Origin: Strongylocentrotus purpuratus
Lineage: Eukaryota > Echinodermata > Echinoidea > Camarodonta > Strongylocentrotidae
Direction: 5' to 3'
Assembly: GCF_000002235.5 (NCBI RefSeq)
Contig: NW_022145545.1
Location: 559,501-623,500, forward strand
Length of the DNA: 64,000 nt
The translations under genes were made by a program, and so were the position numbers. This document shows, piece after piece, positions 53,101-55,104 of the stretch (within the stretch, counting starts at the first letter, position 1; every line of letters begins with the position of its first letter). Below the pieces are notes generated by a model. It ran no database searches. It saw only the letters and a list, made by a program, of their open reading frames with translations, and was not told where the DNA came from.

Positions 53101-53293
53101 ACTATATGTGGGACTAGCTTCTTTTTTCTTAAAATAAATGCCCTACATTTTAATCTGACAATAGAAGAAAGCATAGGATGAATATTTAACTCCACTGGTA
53201 GTCTTACAGAAGGTCCATTTTCTCTTTAGATACATGCAGATTATTTCAATATGTTTATATCTCATCTAGATAGCATAATCAAGTGCAAATCTT

Positions 53294-53371
<78 letters not shown>

Positions 53372-55104
53372 TCCTCTTTTGTACTCTTTTGAGTACACTC
53401 TGTCAATACCATAGCTTTGTTTGAACATATATGTTTTTGAATATATATATATATCTGAAGGCCATTGAAGATATTGCCTGTTTAGAGCCAAGAGGCCGGT
53501 TGTTATCCCAAATCTCTGAACACAGCGTTAGTGTTGGTCAAACAGTTTTGAGCATCTAGTAAATCCTGGCTGGAATGCTCCCCAGGGAGTGGAGATTGTG
53601 CAAGTATTGAATCCAATGACTGGGGTAATATGTAGAGGGCTTAGAGACATCATAGATGTATTAAGCTCTATATAAAAGCGGAATAATTATTAGTGCCCTT
53701 CTCGTCCTCAGCAGACCATTTATCTGTATTAATATGTTTCCTTTTTAATATCTCTTTTAATATAGCTTATTCATTATATCCCCTTCATAAAGTCTGTTTG
53801 AAGCAAGAAGGGTGTTTTCTCTGTAAAACTATACGGGTTAAAATCCTTCTGGCTCCAAAAGGATAATATGTTTCTCAATAAGCATCAATCTGTTATTCTG
53901 AATTTCTCCCTCCAGCTTTATGCTCCCAGCCAACTTCCGCTTCGGTGGGGAGAGCCAGTTCAACGACTTCCTGGACGGACTCGGGCCCTCTCAGTTGGTG
54001 GGACGCCAAGCTCTAGGGTCTCCCTGGATGGGGGACATTCAACTTAGTCTGGAGGACAAGCGGGGTAACCTGGAGGTGGAAGTCATCAGGGCAAGGAGTC
54101 TGGTTGCCAAGCCAGGGGTCAAAGTTCCCCCAGGTAAGGAGAAGATATACTTTCCTCCAGGTCATGTGGTCAGCAGGTCCATTGTCTCTTAAGATATGTG
54201 CAGATTATTTCAATATGTTCATATCTCATCCAGATAGCATAATTAAGTGCAAATCTTTTGCCTCTCTCATTTTTCTACTCTTTGGAATATACTCAGGCCT
54301 ACAGATTTGCATTAACATTTGTTAGAAAATGTGGTGTAATTTGTTTCAATTTGAGCTAGATTTTATAAGTGAAAGTCAGTATTGCTAAAGCCTTTAGTGT
54401 TTAATTTTTTATAGGTAAGTGTAATAGGTCAGGGGTCATTAGATGGAAAATAAAAAATTATGAAATGGGGTATTATATTTGAATCCTCATTTCATTTTTG
54501 ATTTTGGAATTGTTTTAAGTTAAGGTTGAAAATTTCTGCTAATATTCAAAACGATAATAAGAACCAATGTATGACCTTCTGGCTCTCAACAGATGAACTG
54601 TTCTTTCTTCTCTGCTTGAACTGTTCAACCAGCTCTCTTTGAAACTGTGTAACTAATCACAAGCATCTCATTACGTGATGGTTCCTTTACAAGTTCGTTG
54701 ATTTTAATACATTTCATTTCTCCTTTTTGTCTCCTCTTGTATTCCATCCCCATGCAGCTCCCTATGTAAAGGTGTATCTGATGGACGGAAAGCACTGCGT
54801 GGCCAAGCTGAAGACAAAGATTGCCCGTAAGACGCTGGATCCGCTTTACCAGCAGACACTCAAGTTCATAGAGGATGACCACAGCAACAAGGTACTGCAG
54901 ATCACCGTCTGGGGCGACTACGGCCGTCTGGAGCGCAAGATATTCATGGGGGTCGCGCAGATCCTGCTTTCCGAGCTCGATCTCTCACACCCTGTCATGG
55001 GGTGGTACAAACTCTTTAACACGTCGTCCGTAGCGGACATTCACCAGCGGGGCTCCATCTCTTCTCTGGAGGGGTCAATGGTATCGCTGGCCAGTACAAA
55101 ATGA
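1..55104 (+). CDS. Rim: RIM active-zone scaffold gene (RIMS1/2-type), 5'-partial, 17 exons
   Basis: Spliced gene for the presynaptic active-zone scaffold RIM. Main exons: 1-187, 5199-5365 (or 5751-6058), 8724-8783, 10331-10550, 11177-11300, 12639-12724, 13384-13538, 14575-14705, 15943-16108, 17129-17486, 19221-19373, 20990-21877, 24525-24882, 52041-52270, 52843-52978, 53916-54133, 54758-55104. All have GT/AG borders and compatible phases, and sum to 3984 nt, exactly 1328 codons. In the window protein the order is PDZ (about residues 160-252), C2A (about 334-465), disordered linker with the RIM-BP ligand RRLPQIPP, and C2B (about 1180-1300). This is the alpha-RIM order; the zinc-finger N-terminus is off the left edge. 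By family knowledge RIM docks and primes vesicles and recruits Ca2+ channels through its PDZ and C2 domains. Gene identity is very secure; some exon edges are inferred from consensus only. Confidence 0.96.
240..302. repeat. Short intronic hairpin, GAGCCAG-AGGG family
   Basis: Left arm gagccaggagggtttaaact and right arm agtttatcaatacccttctggctc are inverted and pair over about 20 bp around a short loop. The arm sequence recurs as an inverted or single arm at about nine other intronic places in this window, so it looks like a small foldback (MITE-like) family. Confidence 0.6.
650..935. repeat. Purine-rich tract
   Basis: About 280 bases are almost all A and G on the + strand (gagagag, aaagga and similar), with little pyrimidine. 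It is low-complexity sequence of the (GA)n type that recurs through the introns. No coding signal was seen. Confidence 0.6.
1263..1292. repeat. (CT)n microsatellite
   Basis: About 15 uninterrupted CT units. Confidence 0.95.
1980..2300. repeat. Dispersed repeat, copy 1
   Basis: From gagagaaatggtactaagg onward this stretch aligns with about 16185-16400 in a later intron of the same gene. Shared blocks include aatgctagatgtacaatta, aaaactgatctga, and a final attttaggtgaatrtaaatc followed by atggattggctct. Similarity fades after about 220 bp. No terminal inverted repeats were seen. A 94-codon open frame at 2141-2425 lies in it but looks incidental. Confidence 0.7.
3484..3511. repeat. Compact hairpin of the AGAAGGGCGT family
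   Basis: Perfect 10-bp arms agaagggcgt (3484-3493) and acgcccttct (3502-3511) flank an 8-base loop. The arm core agrees with the hairpin at 240-302 and with the other family members. Confidence 0.65.
5199..5365 (+). CDS. Rim: RIM alternative exon A (His-rich)
   Basis: Acceptor taaaccag|GTGAGC, donor aacactg|GTGAGA. The split Gly codon plus ELDYWDERLGPE matches the vertebrate RIM segment after SEKG (…GDLDYYWLDP…), so the start is well supported. The rest is very His/Asn-rich: polyHis, then HNHHSNHNHHP. It opens with two bases of a codon and closes in phase 0, exactly as exon B (5751-6058) does, so the two exons are interchangeable but cannot be used together. The exon's own first bases read as a donor (GTGAGC). 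Confidence 0.85.
5366..5750 (+). other. Intron between the alternative exons
   Basis: 385 bases of AT- and CT-rich sequence separating exon A from exon B. Nothing else was recognised. It is short compared with the neighbouring introns, as is common between mutually exclusive exons. Confidence 0.7.
5751..6058 (+). CDS. Rim: RIM alternative exon B (DSGIDTCSSTTLNEEH)
   Basis: Acceptor gtgacctcag|gg, with a second in-frame acceptor 6 nt later (gggtcag|gg). The donor is gccaag|GTCAGA at 6059. It encodes GELDITSSPA…, then KKIVHFGRG, GHSLEEDDRQIKDSGIDTC and SSTTLNEEH. From memory this closely matches vertebrate RIM sequence just before the PDZ domain (…GHSLEED…QIKDSGVDTCSSTTLNEEHS…). It starts with two codon bases and ends in phase 0, like exon A, and its first residues GELD repeat those of exon A, suggesting an old tandem exon duplication. 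The donor at 6051 (cctag|GTGCCA) would break phase with the 8724 exon, so 6058 is preferred. Confidence 0.82.
7321..7790. repeat. Tandem duplication, unit about 233 bp
   Basis: Copy 1 runs about 7321-7553 and copy 2 about 7554-7790. Both carry ctttgtaaccttttgacg-like sequence, ggcatggatggatatttag, cccatcrgttccacccacc and caattaataattgtgg in the same order with few differences, so the duplication is fairly recent. Confidence 0.9.
8537..8700. repeat. Diverged tandem duplication, unit about 80 bp
   Basis: The block tcaggaaaactacccaaaat, a TTAGATACTAATGAAATGTAAA-like stretch, then cttcttcctaa occurs twice in a row with indels (about 8537-8616 and 8617-8700). It directly precedes the 60-nt exon. 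Confidence 0.75.
8724..8783 (+). CDS. Rim: RIM 60-nt exon before the PDZ domain
   Basis: Acceptor caaccacttgtag|gct, donor agcttg|GTAATT. It encodes AMKANGLDVLRQSLLDEESL and is phase 0 at both ends, so it links either alternative exon to the PDZ exon and can be skipped without a frameshift. Its borders and phase are the evidence. I do not recall a clear vertebrate counterpart, so it may be a lineage-specific cassette exon. Confidence 0.65.
8784..10330 (+). other. Intron
   Basis: 1.5 kb, AT-rich. It holds a 45-bp tandem duplication (8998-9087, ttttataagaagttatatgt and following, seen twice). A 111-codon frame at 9543-9878 has no recognisable family and is probably chance. Confidence 0.75.
8998..9087. 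repeat. Tandem duplication, unit 45 bp
   Basis: The block ttttataagaagttatatg ttttaccagcccct occurs at 8998 and again at 9043, nearly identical. Confidence 0.9.
10331..10550 (+). CDS. Rim: RIM exon: N-terminal two thirds of the PDZ domain
   Basis: Acceptor tgatttacag|tac, donor agggcag|GTCAGT. It encodes YPVNWQPD…, LIGQMVLRK, then DSSAILGLKVIGGKM, GRLGAFISKVKRGSIAD and TVGHLRAG. This matches the RIM PDZ (vertebrate HPVTWQP, LGLKVVGGKM, GRLGAFITKVKKGSLAD). The carboxylate-binding loop is LGLK. By family knowledge this PDZ binds ELKS/CAST and the C-termini of N- and P/Q-type Ca2+ channels. It ends with the first base of a Gly codon. Confidence 0.95.
10551..11176 (+). other. Intron inside the PDZ domain
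   Basis: 626 bases, AT-rich, with nothing further recognised. Confidence 0.85.
11177..11300 (+). CDS. Rim: RIM exon: C-terminal part of the PDZ domain
   Basis: Acceptor gcttaccag|gtg, donor caatggg|GTAAGA. It completes the split Gly codon and encodes DEVLSWNGHNLQGKDLNEVYN, then IIFESKSEPQVELVVARPMG. This is almost residue for residue the vertebrate RIM PDZ end (DEVLEWNG, EEVYNIILESKSEPQVE). Two bases of a codon carry over to the next exon. Confidence 0.95.
11680..11830. repeat. Degenerate G-rich (TTAGGG/TTAGGT-like) repeat
   Basis: attagggttagggttg is followed by several ttaggtta, ttgggtttaggtta and ttgaggttagg motifs. A second region of the same style lies at 31455-31545. The motifs sit inside a dispersed element rather than in a true telomeric array. 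Confidence 0.5.
12092..12190. repeat. Small-hairpin family, complex copy
   Basis: Left arm gcaggaggcgttaactt, an internal direct copy gagcctcaaggcattaat, and right arm gagttaatgcccttttgcctc (inverted). These are the same arms as the hairpins at 240-302 and 40405-40459. Confidence 0.55.
12639..12724 (+). CDS. Rim: RIM exon: linker after PDZ
   Basis: Acceptor tttcctgcag|aag, donor gtcaaa|GTGAGT. It encodes SEIPPSSRDKIAQFQSPRPD then SIMKRSSQ. The beginning parallels vertebrate RPIGDIPRIP… just after the PDZ. The borders are strong and the phase fits both neighbours (1 nt in, 1 nt out). Confidence 0.85.
12725..13383 (+). other. Intron with a 120-bp tandem duplication
   Basis: 659 bases. Most of it (12783-13019) is a tandem duplication; nothing else was recognised. 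Confidence 0.8.
12783..13019. repeat. Tandem duplication, unit about 120 bp
   Basis: The block aaatgcactg, atatttttggtaatgatggg, gcagagtcaaaagaaactca then ctgatttggta occurs at about 12783 and again at about 12905 with few changes. Confidence 0.9.
13384..13538 (+). CDS. Rim: RIM exon: Ser/Pro-rich linker between PDZ and C2A
   Basis: Acceptor tgcctttcag|gtt, donor attcag|GTAAAG. It encodes SSGYESNKPKEEEEPM, then VKRPSVTITSPGSPGLPRR and NTSPTALGEIQ. The RPSVTITSPGSPG core parallels vertebrate RPSISVISPTSPG just before C2A. It is probably disordered and holds likely phosphorylation sites (SP, TSP). It ends in phase 0. Confidence 0.9.
13539..14574 (+). other. Intron
   Basis: 1.0 kb. About 13976-14455 looks like an old dispersed element: on the - strand it reads as an AATAATAAT run beside 'cattataaatgcagc', and on the + strand it has a B-box-like gggtacatatcccac at 14086-14100. 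The family is not identified. Confidence 0.6.
14575..14705 (+). CDS. Rim: RIM exon: first half of the C2A domain
   Basis: Acceptor ttttccttcag|atc, donor tagaac|GTAAGA. It encodes IKLWYESNNYLINMTVLTM, then GAQPRDTGDLRNPYVKVFLL and PDRT. RNPYVKV replaces the S/D-D-PYVKV of Ca2+-binding C2 domains (Asp to Asn), as in vertebrate RIM C2A, so loop 1 is degenerate for Ca2+. Two bases of a Thr codon continue into the next exon. Confidence 0.95.
14706..15942 (+). other. Intron inside the C2A domain
   Basis: 1.2 kb, more than half occupied by the 687-bp foldback element at 15076-15762. No exon was seen. Confidence 0.85.
15076..15762. mobile_element. Nonautonomous foldback (MITE-like) element, 687 bp
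   Basis: Perfect 27-28-bp terminal inverted repeats, beginning gtcggccttatgccaaaagg at the left and its complement ending at 15762. The core ttatgccaaaagggccttaac is repeated inside in both orientations (near 15086, 15296, 15331, 15358, 15388, 15475, 15567, 15736). A GC-rich palindrome with arms taactatgcgcg/cgcgcatagtta sits near 15431-15467. attat at 15070-15074 and 15763-15767 may be a target duplication, apart from one extra base on the left. There is no coding capacity, so it would need a transposase from elsewhere. Confidence 0.85.
15943..16108 (+). CDS. Rim: RIM exon: second part of the C2A domain
   Basis: Acceptor ttttcttcttcag|tga, donor gggacaa|GTAAGC. It encodes EETRRRTKTIQNTLSPKWNQ, then TFTFGPIKRADFRGRDLDV and TVWDFEQYGAKEFLGQ. 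Compare vertebrate RRTKTVKK.LEPKWNQTF and ITVWD…EFLGE. Loop 3 keeps WDFE…E, more acidic than vertebrate RIM, but the loop 1 Asp is missing. It ends in phase 0. Confidence 0.95.
16109..17128 (+). other. Intron
   Basis: 1.0 kb. About 16185-16400 is copy 2 of the dispersed repeat seen at 1980-2300. The rest is unremarkable AT-rich sequence. Confidence 0.8.
16185..16400. repeat. Dispersed repeat, copy 2
   Basis: It aligns in the same orientation with 1980-2200. Shared blocks are aatgctagatgtacaatta, agaccattatyaat, aaaactgatctga and attttaggtgaatataaatc followed by atgaattggctct. Confidence 0.7.
17129..17486 (+). CDS. Rim: RIM exon: end of C2A and linker with hexapeptide repeat
   Basis: Acceptor ttaccttcctag|atg, donor ctatcag|GTATAT. 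The start MMLPLEGAPFDGQSHWYSLY is the last C2A strand (vertebrate ILIELETALLDDEPHWYKLQ). Then come a Pro/Gln stretch, a Met-Ile-Gly-Lys hexapeptide repeat (MIDKRE, MIGKHE, MIGKHD, MIGKRM) and VGRITDSDVSDFDDGL, matching vertebrate KRISDSEVSDYDCEDG. The repeat looks like an 18-bp coding expansion. One base carries over. Confidence 0.93.
17665..17978. repeat. Small-hairpin element interrupted by a second element
   Basis: The left arm gagtcagaggggcattaact (about 17669) and the right arm ggttcctttctggctcc (to 17978) are inverted and belong to the GAGCCAGAAGGGC family. Their loop is occupied by the TTAA-bounded element at 17698-17949, so the hairpin is the older of the two. Confidence 0.6.
17698..17949. 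mobile_element. TTAA-flanked MITE-like element, 252 bp
   Basis: Terminal inverted repeats agggggtgaagcatg (left) and catgctacacctcct (right), with TTAA directly outside at 17694-17697 and 17950-17953. A TTAA target is typical of piggyBac-type transposition. There is no open frame for a transposase. Confidence 0.7.
19221..19373 (+). CDS. Rim: RIM exon: disordered linker
   Basis: Acceptor actccttttag|ggg, donor ggcatag|GTACTA. It encodes GTTTGAGDVASISSFGSSC, then SPPPVSDQDDRPSSQDTDFP and RSQAPHRRAGI. Borders and phase (2 nt in, 1 nt out) fit both neighbours. No domain; Ser/Pro/Asp-rich. Confidence 0.85.
19374..20989 (+). other. Intron
   Basis: 1.6 kb of AT-rich sequence with ATC/ATG-rich low complexity around 19990-20110. 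No exon or element could be identified. Confidence 0.75.
20990..21877 (+). CDS. Rim: RIM exon: long linker with Arg-Asp repeat and RIM-BP ligand
   Basis: An 888-nt exon, acceptor caattcaacag|tg, donor gataaag|GTAATC. It starts VTPPTQEDLTPNEEP. From about 21205 to 21400 it is a mixed-charge run of Asp-Arg/Glu-Arg dipeptides (DRDRDRDRDRP and similar), followed by RS-like segments (EPRRSRSPSRRS). Near the end RRLPQIPP (21835-21858) matches the RIM motif RQLPQ(L/V)P that binds the SH3 domains of RIM-binding protein. The linker is predicted to be wholly disordered. The Arg-Asp run is much longer than anything I recall in vertebrate RIM. The repeats also open false frames on the other strand. Confidence 0.93.
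22394..22556. repeat. (TCCC)n followed by (CTC)n microsatellite
   Basis: About 70 bases of CCCT units pass into about 90 bases of CTC units with a few interruptions. Confidence 0.97.
22664..22850. mobile_element. TTAA-flanked MITE-like element, about 187 bp
   Basis: Inverted ends aagccccactgcacta (22662-22677) and tagtgcagtggggctt (22836-22851) are perfect over 16 bp and overlap TTAA at both outer edges (22660-22663, 22851-22854). There is no coding capacity. Confidence 0.75.
22970..23152. repeat. Imperfect (CT)n tract
   Basis: About 180 bases of CT units broken by TTT, CC and one short unique segment (23018-23040). Confidence 0.95.
24525..24882 (+). CDS. Rim: RIM exon: conserved linker (DIEERARQIKLKM / SERPRPTRKF)
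   Basis: Acceptor tctcatctag|gca, donor agttcag|GTAGGC. It encodes GTADIEERARQIKLKMTQYK (vertebrate GTLMDIEERNRQMKINKYKQ), a Gly-rich insert (GGSGGIGGSGGGGGGS), DNISIKSSDSNLSSTSDVSAV and SERPRPTRKF. The last two match vertebrate DNVSTKSSDSDVSDVSAV and SERPRGNRK. It ends with two bases (AG) of a Ser codon. That codon can be completed by T from either 52041 (full-length path) or 26573 (alternative end). Confidence 0.95.
26573..26942 (+). CDS. Rim: Candidate alternative terminal exon of RIM (no C2B)
   Basis: Acceptor atgcaaatag|t, or in the same frame aatcgcag|t at 26609. The single leading T completes the AGT Ser codon left by the 24882 donor, and the frame stays open to TAA at 26940-26942, giving 3423 nt in total (a multiple of 3). 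It encodes a basic Ser/Arg segment (SKSRKKRSLSEGQVKRS), GLFVRLMRRKLGRHQ, a Gln/Lys/Glu-rich part and an acidic tail YYSDGSDNEEEYI. That C-terminus fits a class III PDZ ligand (Glu-X-Ile). AATAAA occurs at 27345, 27901 and 28024. Weak points: the acceptors have poor pyrimidine tracts, and I know no homologue. It would give a Zn-finger/PDZ/C2A protein without C2B. Confidence 0.5.
26943..28029 (+). other. Possible 3'UTR of the alternative terminal exon
   Basis: AT-rich sequence with AATAAA at 27345-27350, 27901-27906 and 28024-28029, the last followed by a T/G-rich stretch. It contains two decayed copies of the upstream coding tail (about 27026-27075 and 27180-27250). Confidence 0.4.
28470..28825. 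repeat. Diverged tandem duplication, unit about 165-190 bp
   Basis: taaattctgagaaaat, tcaatact, gatctrggtcaagtcacatg then acatgtgttg and tttgactt occur twice in the same order (about 28470-28633 and 28634-28825). The second copy carries an insert. Confidence 0.8.
28963..29459. mobile_element. MITE-like element with poly(C)-poly(A) core
   Basis: Inverted ends gcagaggtgccaacc (28963-28977) and ggttggcagctctgc (29445-29459) with one mismatch. Inside lies a homopolymer junction of about 17 C followed by about 40 A (29041-29097). Outside, accaacagactgaagaccgac and gtctgttgtcggtctg are themselves inverted, suggesting insertion into an older foldback. Confidence 0.65.
30929..31338. mobile_element. 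Long-TIR MITE-like element, copy 1 (about 410 bp)
   Basis: Ends aggcctgtcttc… and …gaagacgcgcct are inverted and extend over ctcgagattgccaaatagc-like sequence. The interior (caagatatcttgggatagtttgcaa, gcaaaatatctcgag, gaagacgcgatttg) matches 41390-41752. No frame of useful length. Confidence 0.75.
31384..31425. repeat. Single arm of the small-hairpin family
   Basis: attaacgccctactggctctc, the complement of the GAGCCAGAAGGGC arm; no clear partner arm. It lies just left of a G-rich TTAGGG/GGTTGGGTTAGG-like stretch (31455-31545) similar to 11680-11830. Confidence 0.5.
33540..33920. repeat. Purine-rich low-complexity tract
   Basis: About 380 bases dominated by GA, GAAA and GGAA units on the + strand. 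No coding signal on either strand. Confidence 0.7.
35123..35485. mobile_element. TTAA-flanked element, copy 1 (about 363 bp)
   Basis: TTAA at 35119-35122 and 35486-35489 bounds ends agggatc…gatccat. The interior is about 95 percent identical by eye to the copy at 38363-38739 in the same orientation (ggtaactttgtctcagattctg and onward). The TTAA target and short TIRs suggest a piggyBac-type nonautonomous element. Confidence 0.75.
35537..35585. repeat. Single arm of the small-hairpin family
   Basis: agccaggagggcgttaac followed by a local inverted repeat aaccatgt…acatggtt. Confidence 0.5.
36420..36449. repeat. (GA)n followed by poly(G)
   Basis: About 10 GA units run into 9-10 G. Confidence 0.95.
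38363..38739. mobile_element. TTAA-flanked element, copy 2 (about 377 bp)
   Basis: TTAA at 38359-38362 and 38740-38743; terminal inverted repeats agggatc…gatccct. Same family and orientation as 35123-35485, with a short extra segment (about 38577-38590). Confidence 0.8.
39249..39320. repeat. (AT)n microsatellite
   Basis: About 70 bases of AT units interrupted by accagt, ending in (AC)n. Confidence 0.95.
39391..39531. mobile_element. MITE-like element, 141 bp
   Basis: Perfect 17-bp terminal inverted repeats, ggcccgaattcacaaag (39391-39407) and its complement (39515-39531). Inside, next to each end, lie two perfect palindromes, ggtttgagctcaaacc and aggtttgtcgacaaacct. No obvious target duplication. 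Confidence 0.85.
40405..40459. repeat. Small-hairpin family copy
   Basis: Left arm gacagaaggccgttaactc and right arm ttttaatgcccttctagtac are inverted around a 15-base loop; clearly the same family as 240-302. Confidence 0.65.
41390..41752. mobile_element. Long-TIR MITE-like element, copy 2 (about 360 bp)
   Basis: Left aggcctgtcctcatcagct and right agctgatgaggacatacct are inverted, and the inverted match continues through gagattgccaaatagc for about 45 bp in all. The interior matches 30929-31338 in the same orientation. Confidence 0.8.
42234..42306. repeat. (GA)n microsatellite with G runs
   Basis: About 70 bases of GA with two G-runs, inside a wider purine-rich area that extends to about 42520. 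Confidence 0.95.
43103..43778. mobile_element. MITE-like element, about 676 bp
   Basis: Inverted ends cagggggggtattctgag (43103-43120) and ctcagaataccgcccctg (43761-43778) with one mismatch. The interior carries several ctgagat/atctcag motifs. A 70-codon frame inside (43310-43522) resembles nothing I know. Confidence 0.65.
44305..44414. repeat. (GA)n-rich tract upstream of the candidate promoter
   Basis: G-run then several perfect (GA)n blocks. Further purine-rich sequence continues at 44590-44755, ending about 100 bp before the CCAAT box at 44850. Confidence 0.9.
44850..44952 (+). promoter_or_regulatory. Candidate internal promoter (CCAAT, TATA, initiator)
   Basis: CCAAT at 44850-44854 (in gccaatcagc), TATAAAT at 44920-44926 and an initiator-like TCAGTTC at 44946-44952. 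If A44948 is +1, TATA begins at -28 and CCAAT at -98, both textbook spacings. The next 280 bases contain no ATG until 45228, which then opens an exon in phase with the C2B half of the gene. Vertebrate RIM genes are known to use internal promoters for beta and gamma forms. Not tested by any expression data here. Confidence 0.5.
44948..45253 (+). CDS. Rim: Candidate first exon of a gamma-like (C2B-only) RIM
   Basis: The non-coding leader is 44948-45227. The first ATG is at 45228 in good context (atcaagATGcc). Eight codons (MPAFISSI) plus TT end at a perfect donor TTTT|GTAAGT (45254). TT joins the leading T of exon 52041 to give Phe, so the product begins MPAFISSIFAFTAKMQ. With exons 52041, 52843, 53916 and 54758 this makes 957 nt, or 318 residues plus stop. 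That is close to vertebrate RIM3-gamma (about 308 aa), which also has a short unique start, the KKRR linker and C2B. The call rests on phase, the empty leader and core-promoter spacing. Confidence 0.5.
45493..45532. repeat. (GA)n microsatellite
   Basis: About 20 GA units, followed by a purine-rich region and a (GAA)n run at 45697-45729. Confidence 0.95.
45697..45729. repeat. (GAA)n microsatellite
   Basis: About 11 perfect GAA/AGA triplets. Confidence 0.95.
47431..47557. repeat. Long near-perfect inverted repeat, 127 bp
   Basis: The left arm starts ttgtattttcaatagtcgg and ends ctaggtaggacaa. The right arm begins ttgtcctacct and ends gactattgaaatacaa. The arms are about 58 bases with a handful of mismatches and a loop of about 10. 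It could be a solo MITE or a foldback transcript able to form a long hairpin. Confidence 0.85.
48738..48766. repeat. (AAAT)n microsatellite
   Basis: Seven AAAT units just before the 36-bp minisatellite. Confidence 0.95.
48789..48966. repeat. 36-bp minisatellite, five copies
   Basis: Copies start at about 48789, 48823, 48859, 48895 and 48931. The consensus is attggaattctgtttatcat then attgtggaggcttaaa. As the unit is a multiple of three with no stop in some frames, both strands show open frames of 66-69 codons; these look like a by-product of the repeat. Confidence 0.95.
50040..50164. repeat. (GA)n tract with (TA)n insert
   Basis: GA-rich from 50040, an ATATAT block near 50114-50130, then about 16 perfect GA units. 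Confidence 0.95.
51463..51770. repeat. CT-rich region with a 23-bp tandem repeat
   Basis: Pyrimidine-rich strand. Between about 51574 and 51670 the unit cttatctttcctcctttcc-ttct repeats about four times, then decays to cttctctttt units. Confidence 0.9.
51823..51926. repeat. Inverted repeat, 104 bp, 35-bp arms, upstream of exon 52041
   Basis: Left arm atatcgtccctgttttcaca then aagtgatggtagtga; right arm tcactaccatcacttcgtg then aaaacagcgacgatat. Three or so mismatches, 34-base loop. It ends 114 bp before the acceptor of the exon shared by the full-length and gamma-like paths. Confidence 0.85.
52041..52270 (+). CDS. Rim: RIM exon: pre-C2B linker (KKRRGSIAKVASLVGLSKKS)
   Basis: Acceptor aatcttacgcag|t, donor ttggcag|GTAAGA. 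It encodes AFTAKMQEHHPAPTRKPLNR, STSSTDMYMYEKNEGSISDS, then KKRRGSIAKVASLVGLSKKS. This matches vertebrate VFTSKMQ, STSISGDM, LEKNDGSQSDT and KKRRSSIGAKMVAIVGLSRKS. It is entered with a one-base phase that both the 24882 and the 45253 donors satisfy. Confidence 0.95.
52271..52842 (+). other. Intron
   Basis: 572 bases, AT-rich, nothing further recognised. Its acceptor is directly followed by GTAAGA (the next exon's first bases), so it has the YAG|GTRAG form of a recursive splice site. Confidence 0.8.
52843..52978 (+). CDS. Rim: RIM exon: pre-C2B linker (MRDRLQKQASRESNDGSI)
   Basis: Acceptor gtgtttttcag|gtaag, donor tctagtag|GTGAGT. It encodes GKKPRASIQRSEEVLPMEMR, then DRLQKQASRESNDGSICSFG. 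Compare vertebrate GKKLRSTVQRSTETGLAVEMR and TRQASRESTDGSMNS. The RQASRES-type serine is conserved. Two bases carry over. Confidence 0.95.
53296..53373. repeat. (CT)n microsatellite
   Basis: About 38 CT units with one interruption. Confidence 0.97.
53500..53690. repeat. Dispersed repeat fragment with AAAAGCGG-ATTATT tail
   Basis: Contains ggctggaatgctccccaggg, caatgactggggtaatatg and ctctatataaaagcggaat. From memory this style of end recurs widely in sea urchin genomic sequence. Family name not known to me. Confidence 0.4.
53801..53857. repeat. Small-hairpin family copy
   Basis: Left arm aagcaagaagggtgttttct and right arm gggttaaaatccttctggctcc, inverted. Confidence 0.55.
53916..54133 (+). 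CDS. Rim: RIM exon: start of the C2B domain
   Basis: Acceptor tttctccctccag|ctt, donor cccccag|GTAAGG. It encodes SQFNDFLDGLGPSQLVGRQA, MGDIQLSLEDKRGNLEVEVI and RARSLVAKPGVKVPP. This is nearly identical to vertebrate SQFSDFLDGLGPAQLVGRQ, MGDIQVGMMDKKGQLEVEIIRARGLVVKPGSK. Loop 1 has no acidic Ca2+ ligands. One base carries over. Confidence 0.97.
54134..54757 (+). other. Intron inside the C2B domain
   Basis: 624 bases, AT-rich. About 54190-54260 repeats sequence found at 53228-53300 of the previous intron (gcagattatttcaatatgtt, atctcatc-agatagcataa). A single small-hairpin arm (gaccttctggctctc) is at 54573-54587. Confidence 0.75.
54758..55104 (+). CDS. Rim: RIM last exon: rest of the C2B domain and stop
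   Basis: Acceptor tccccatgcag|ct. It encodes APYVKVYLMDGKHCVAKLKT, KIARKTLDPLYQQTLKFIED, VLQITVWGDYGRLERKIFMG, VAQILLSELDLSHPVMGWYK, then RGSISSLEGSMVSLASTK and TGA at 55102. It follows vertebrate RIM C2B closely (YVKVYLLDNG, KKKTKVARKTLEPLYQQ, VIVWGDYGRMDHKSFMGVAQILLDELEL). Asp residues that would bind Ca2+ are absent. The basic KLKTKIARK strand is the family's phospholipid and liprin-alpha face. Confidence 0.97.

Larger units (their letters stand above)
52979..53915 (+). other. Intron with repeats
   Basis: 937 bases. It has a repeat end with gtgctatacaaatgaggct then attattttt (53050-53090), a (CT)n run (53296-53373), a dispersed-repeat fragment ending ctctatataaaagcgg-aataatta (about 53500-53690) and a small-hairpin copy (53801-53857). 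Confidence 0.75.
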
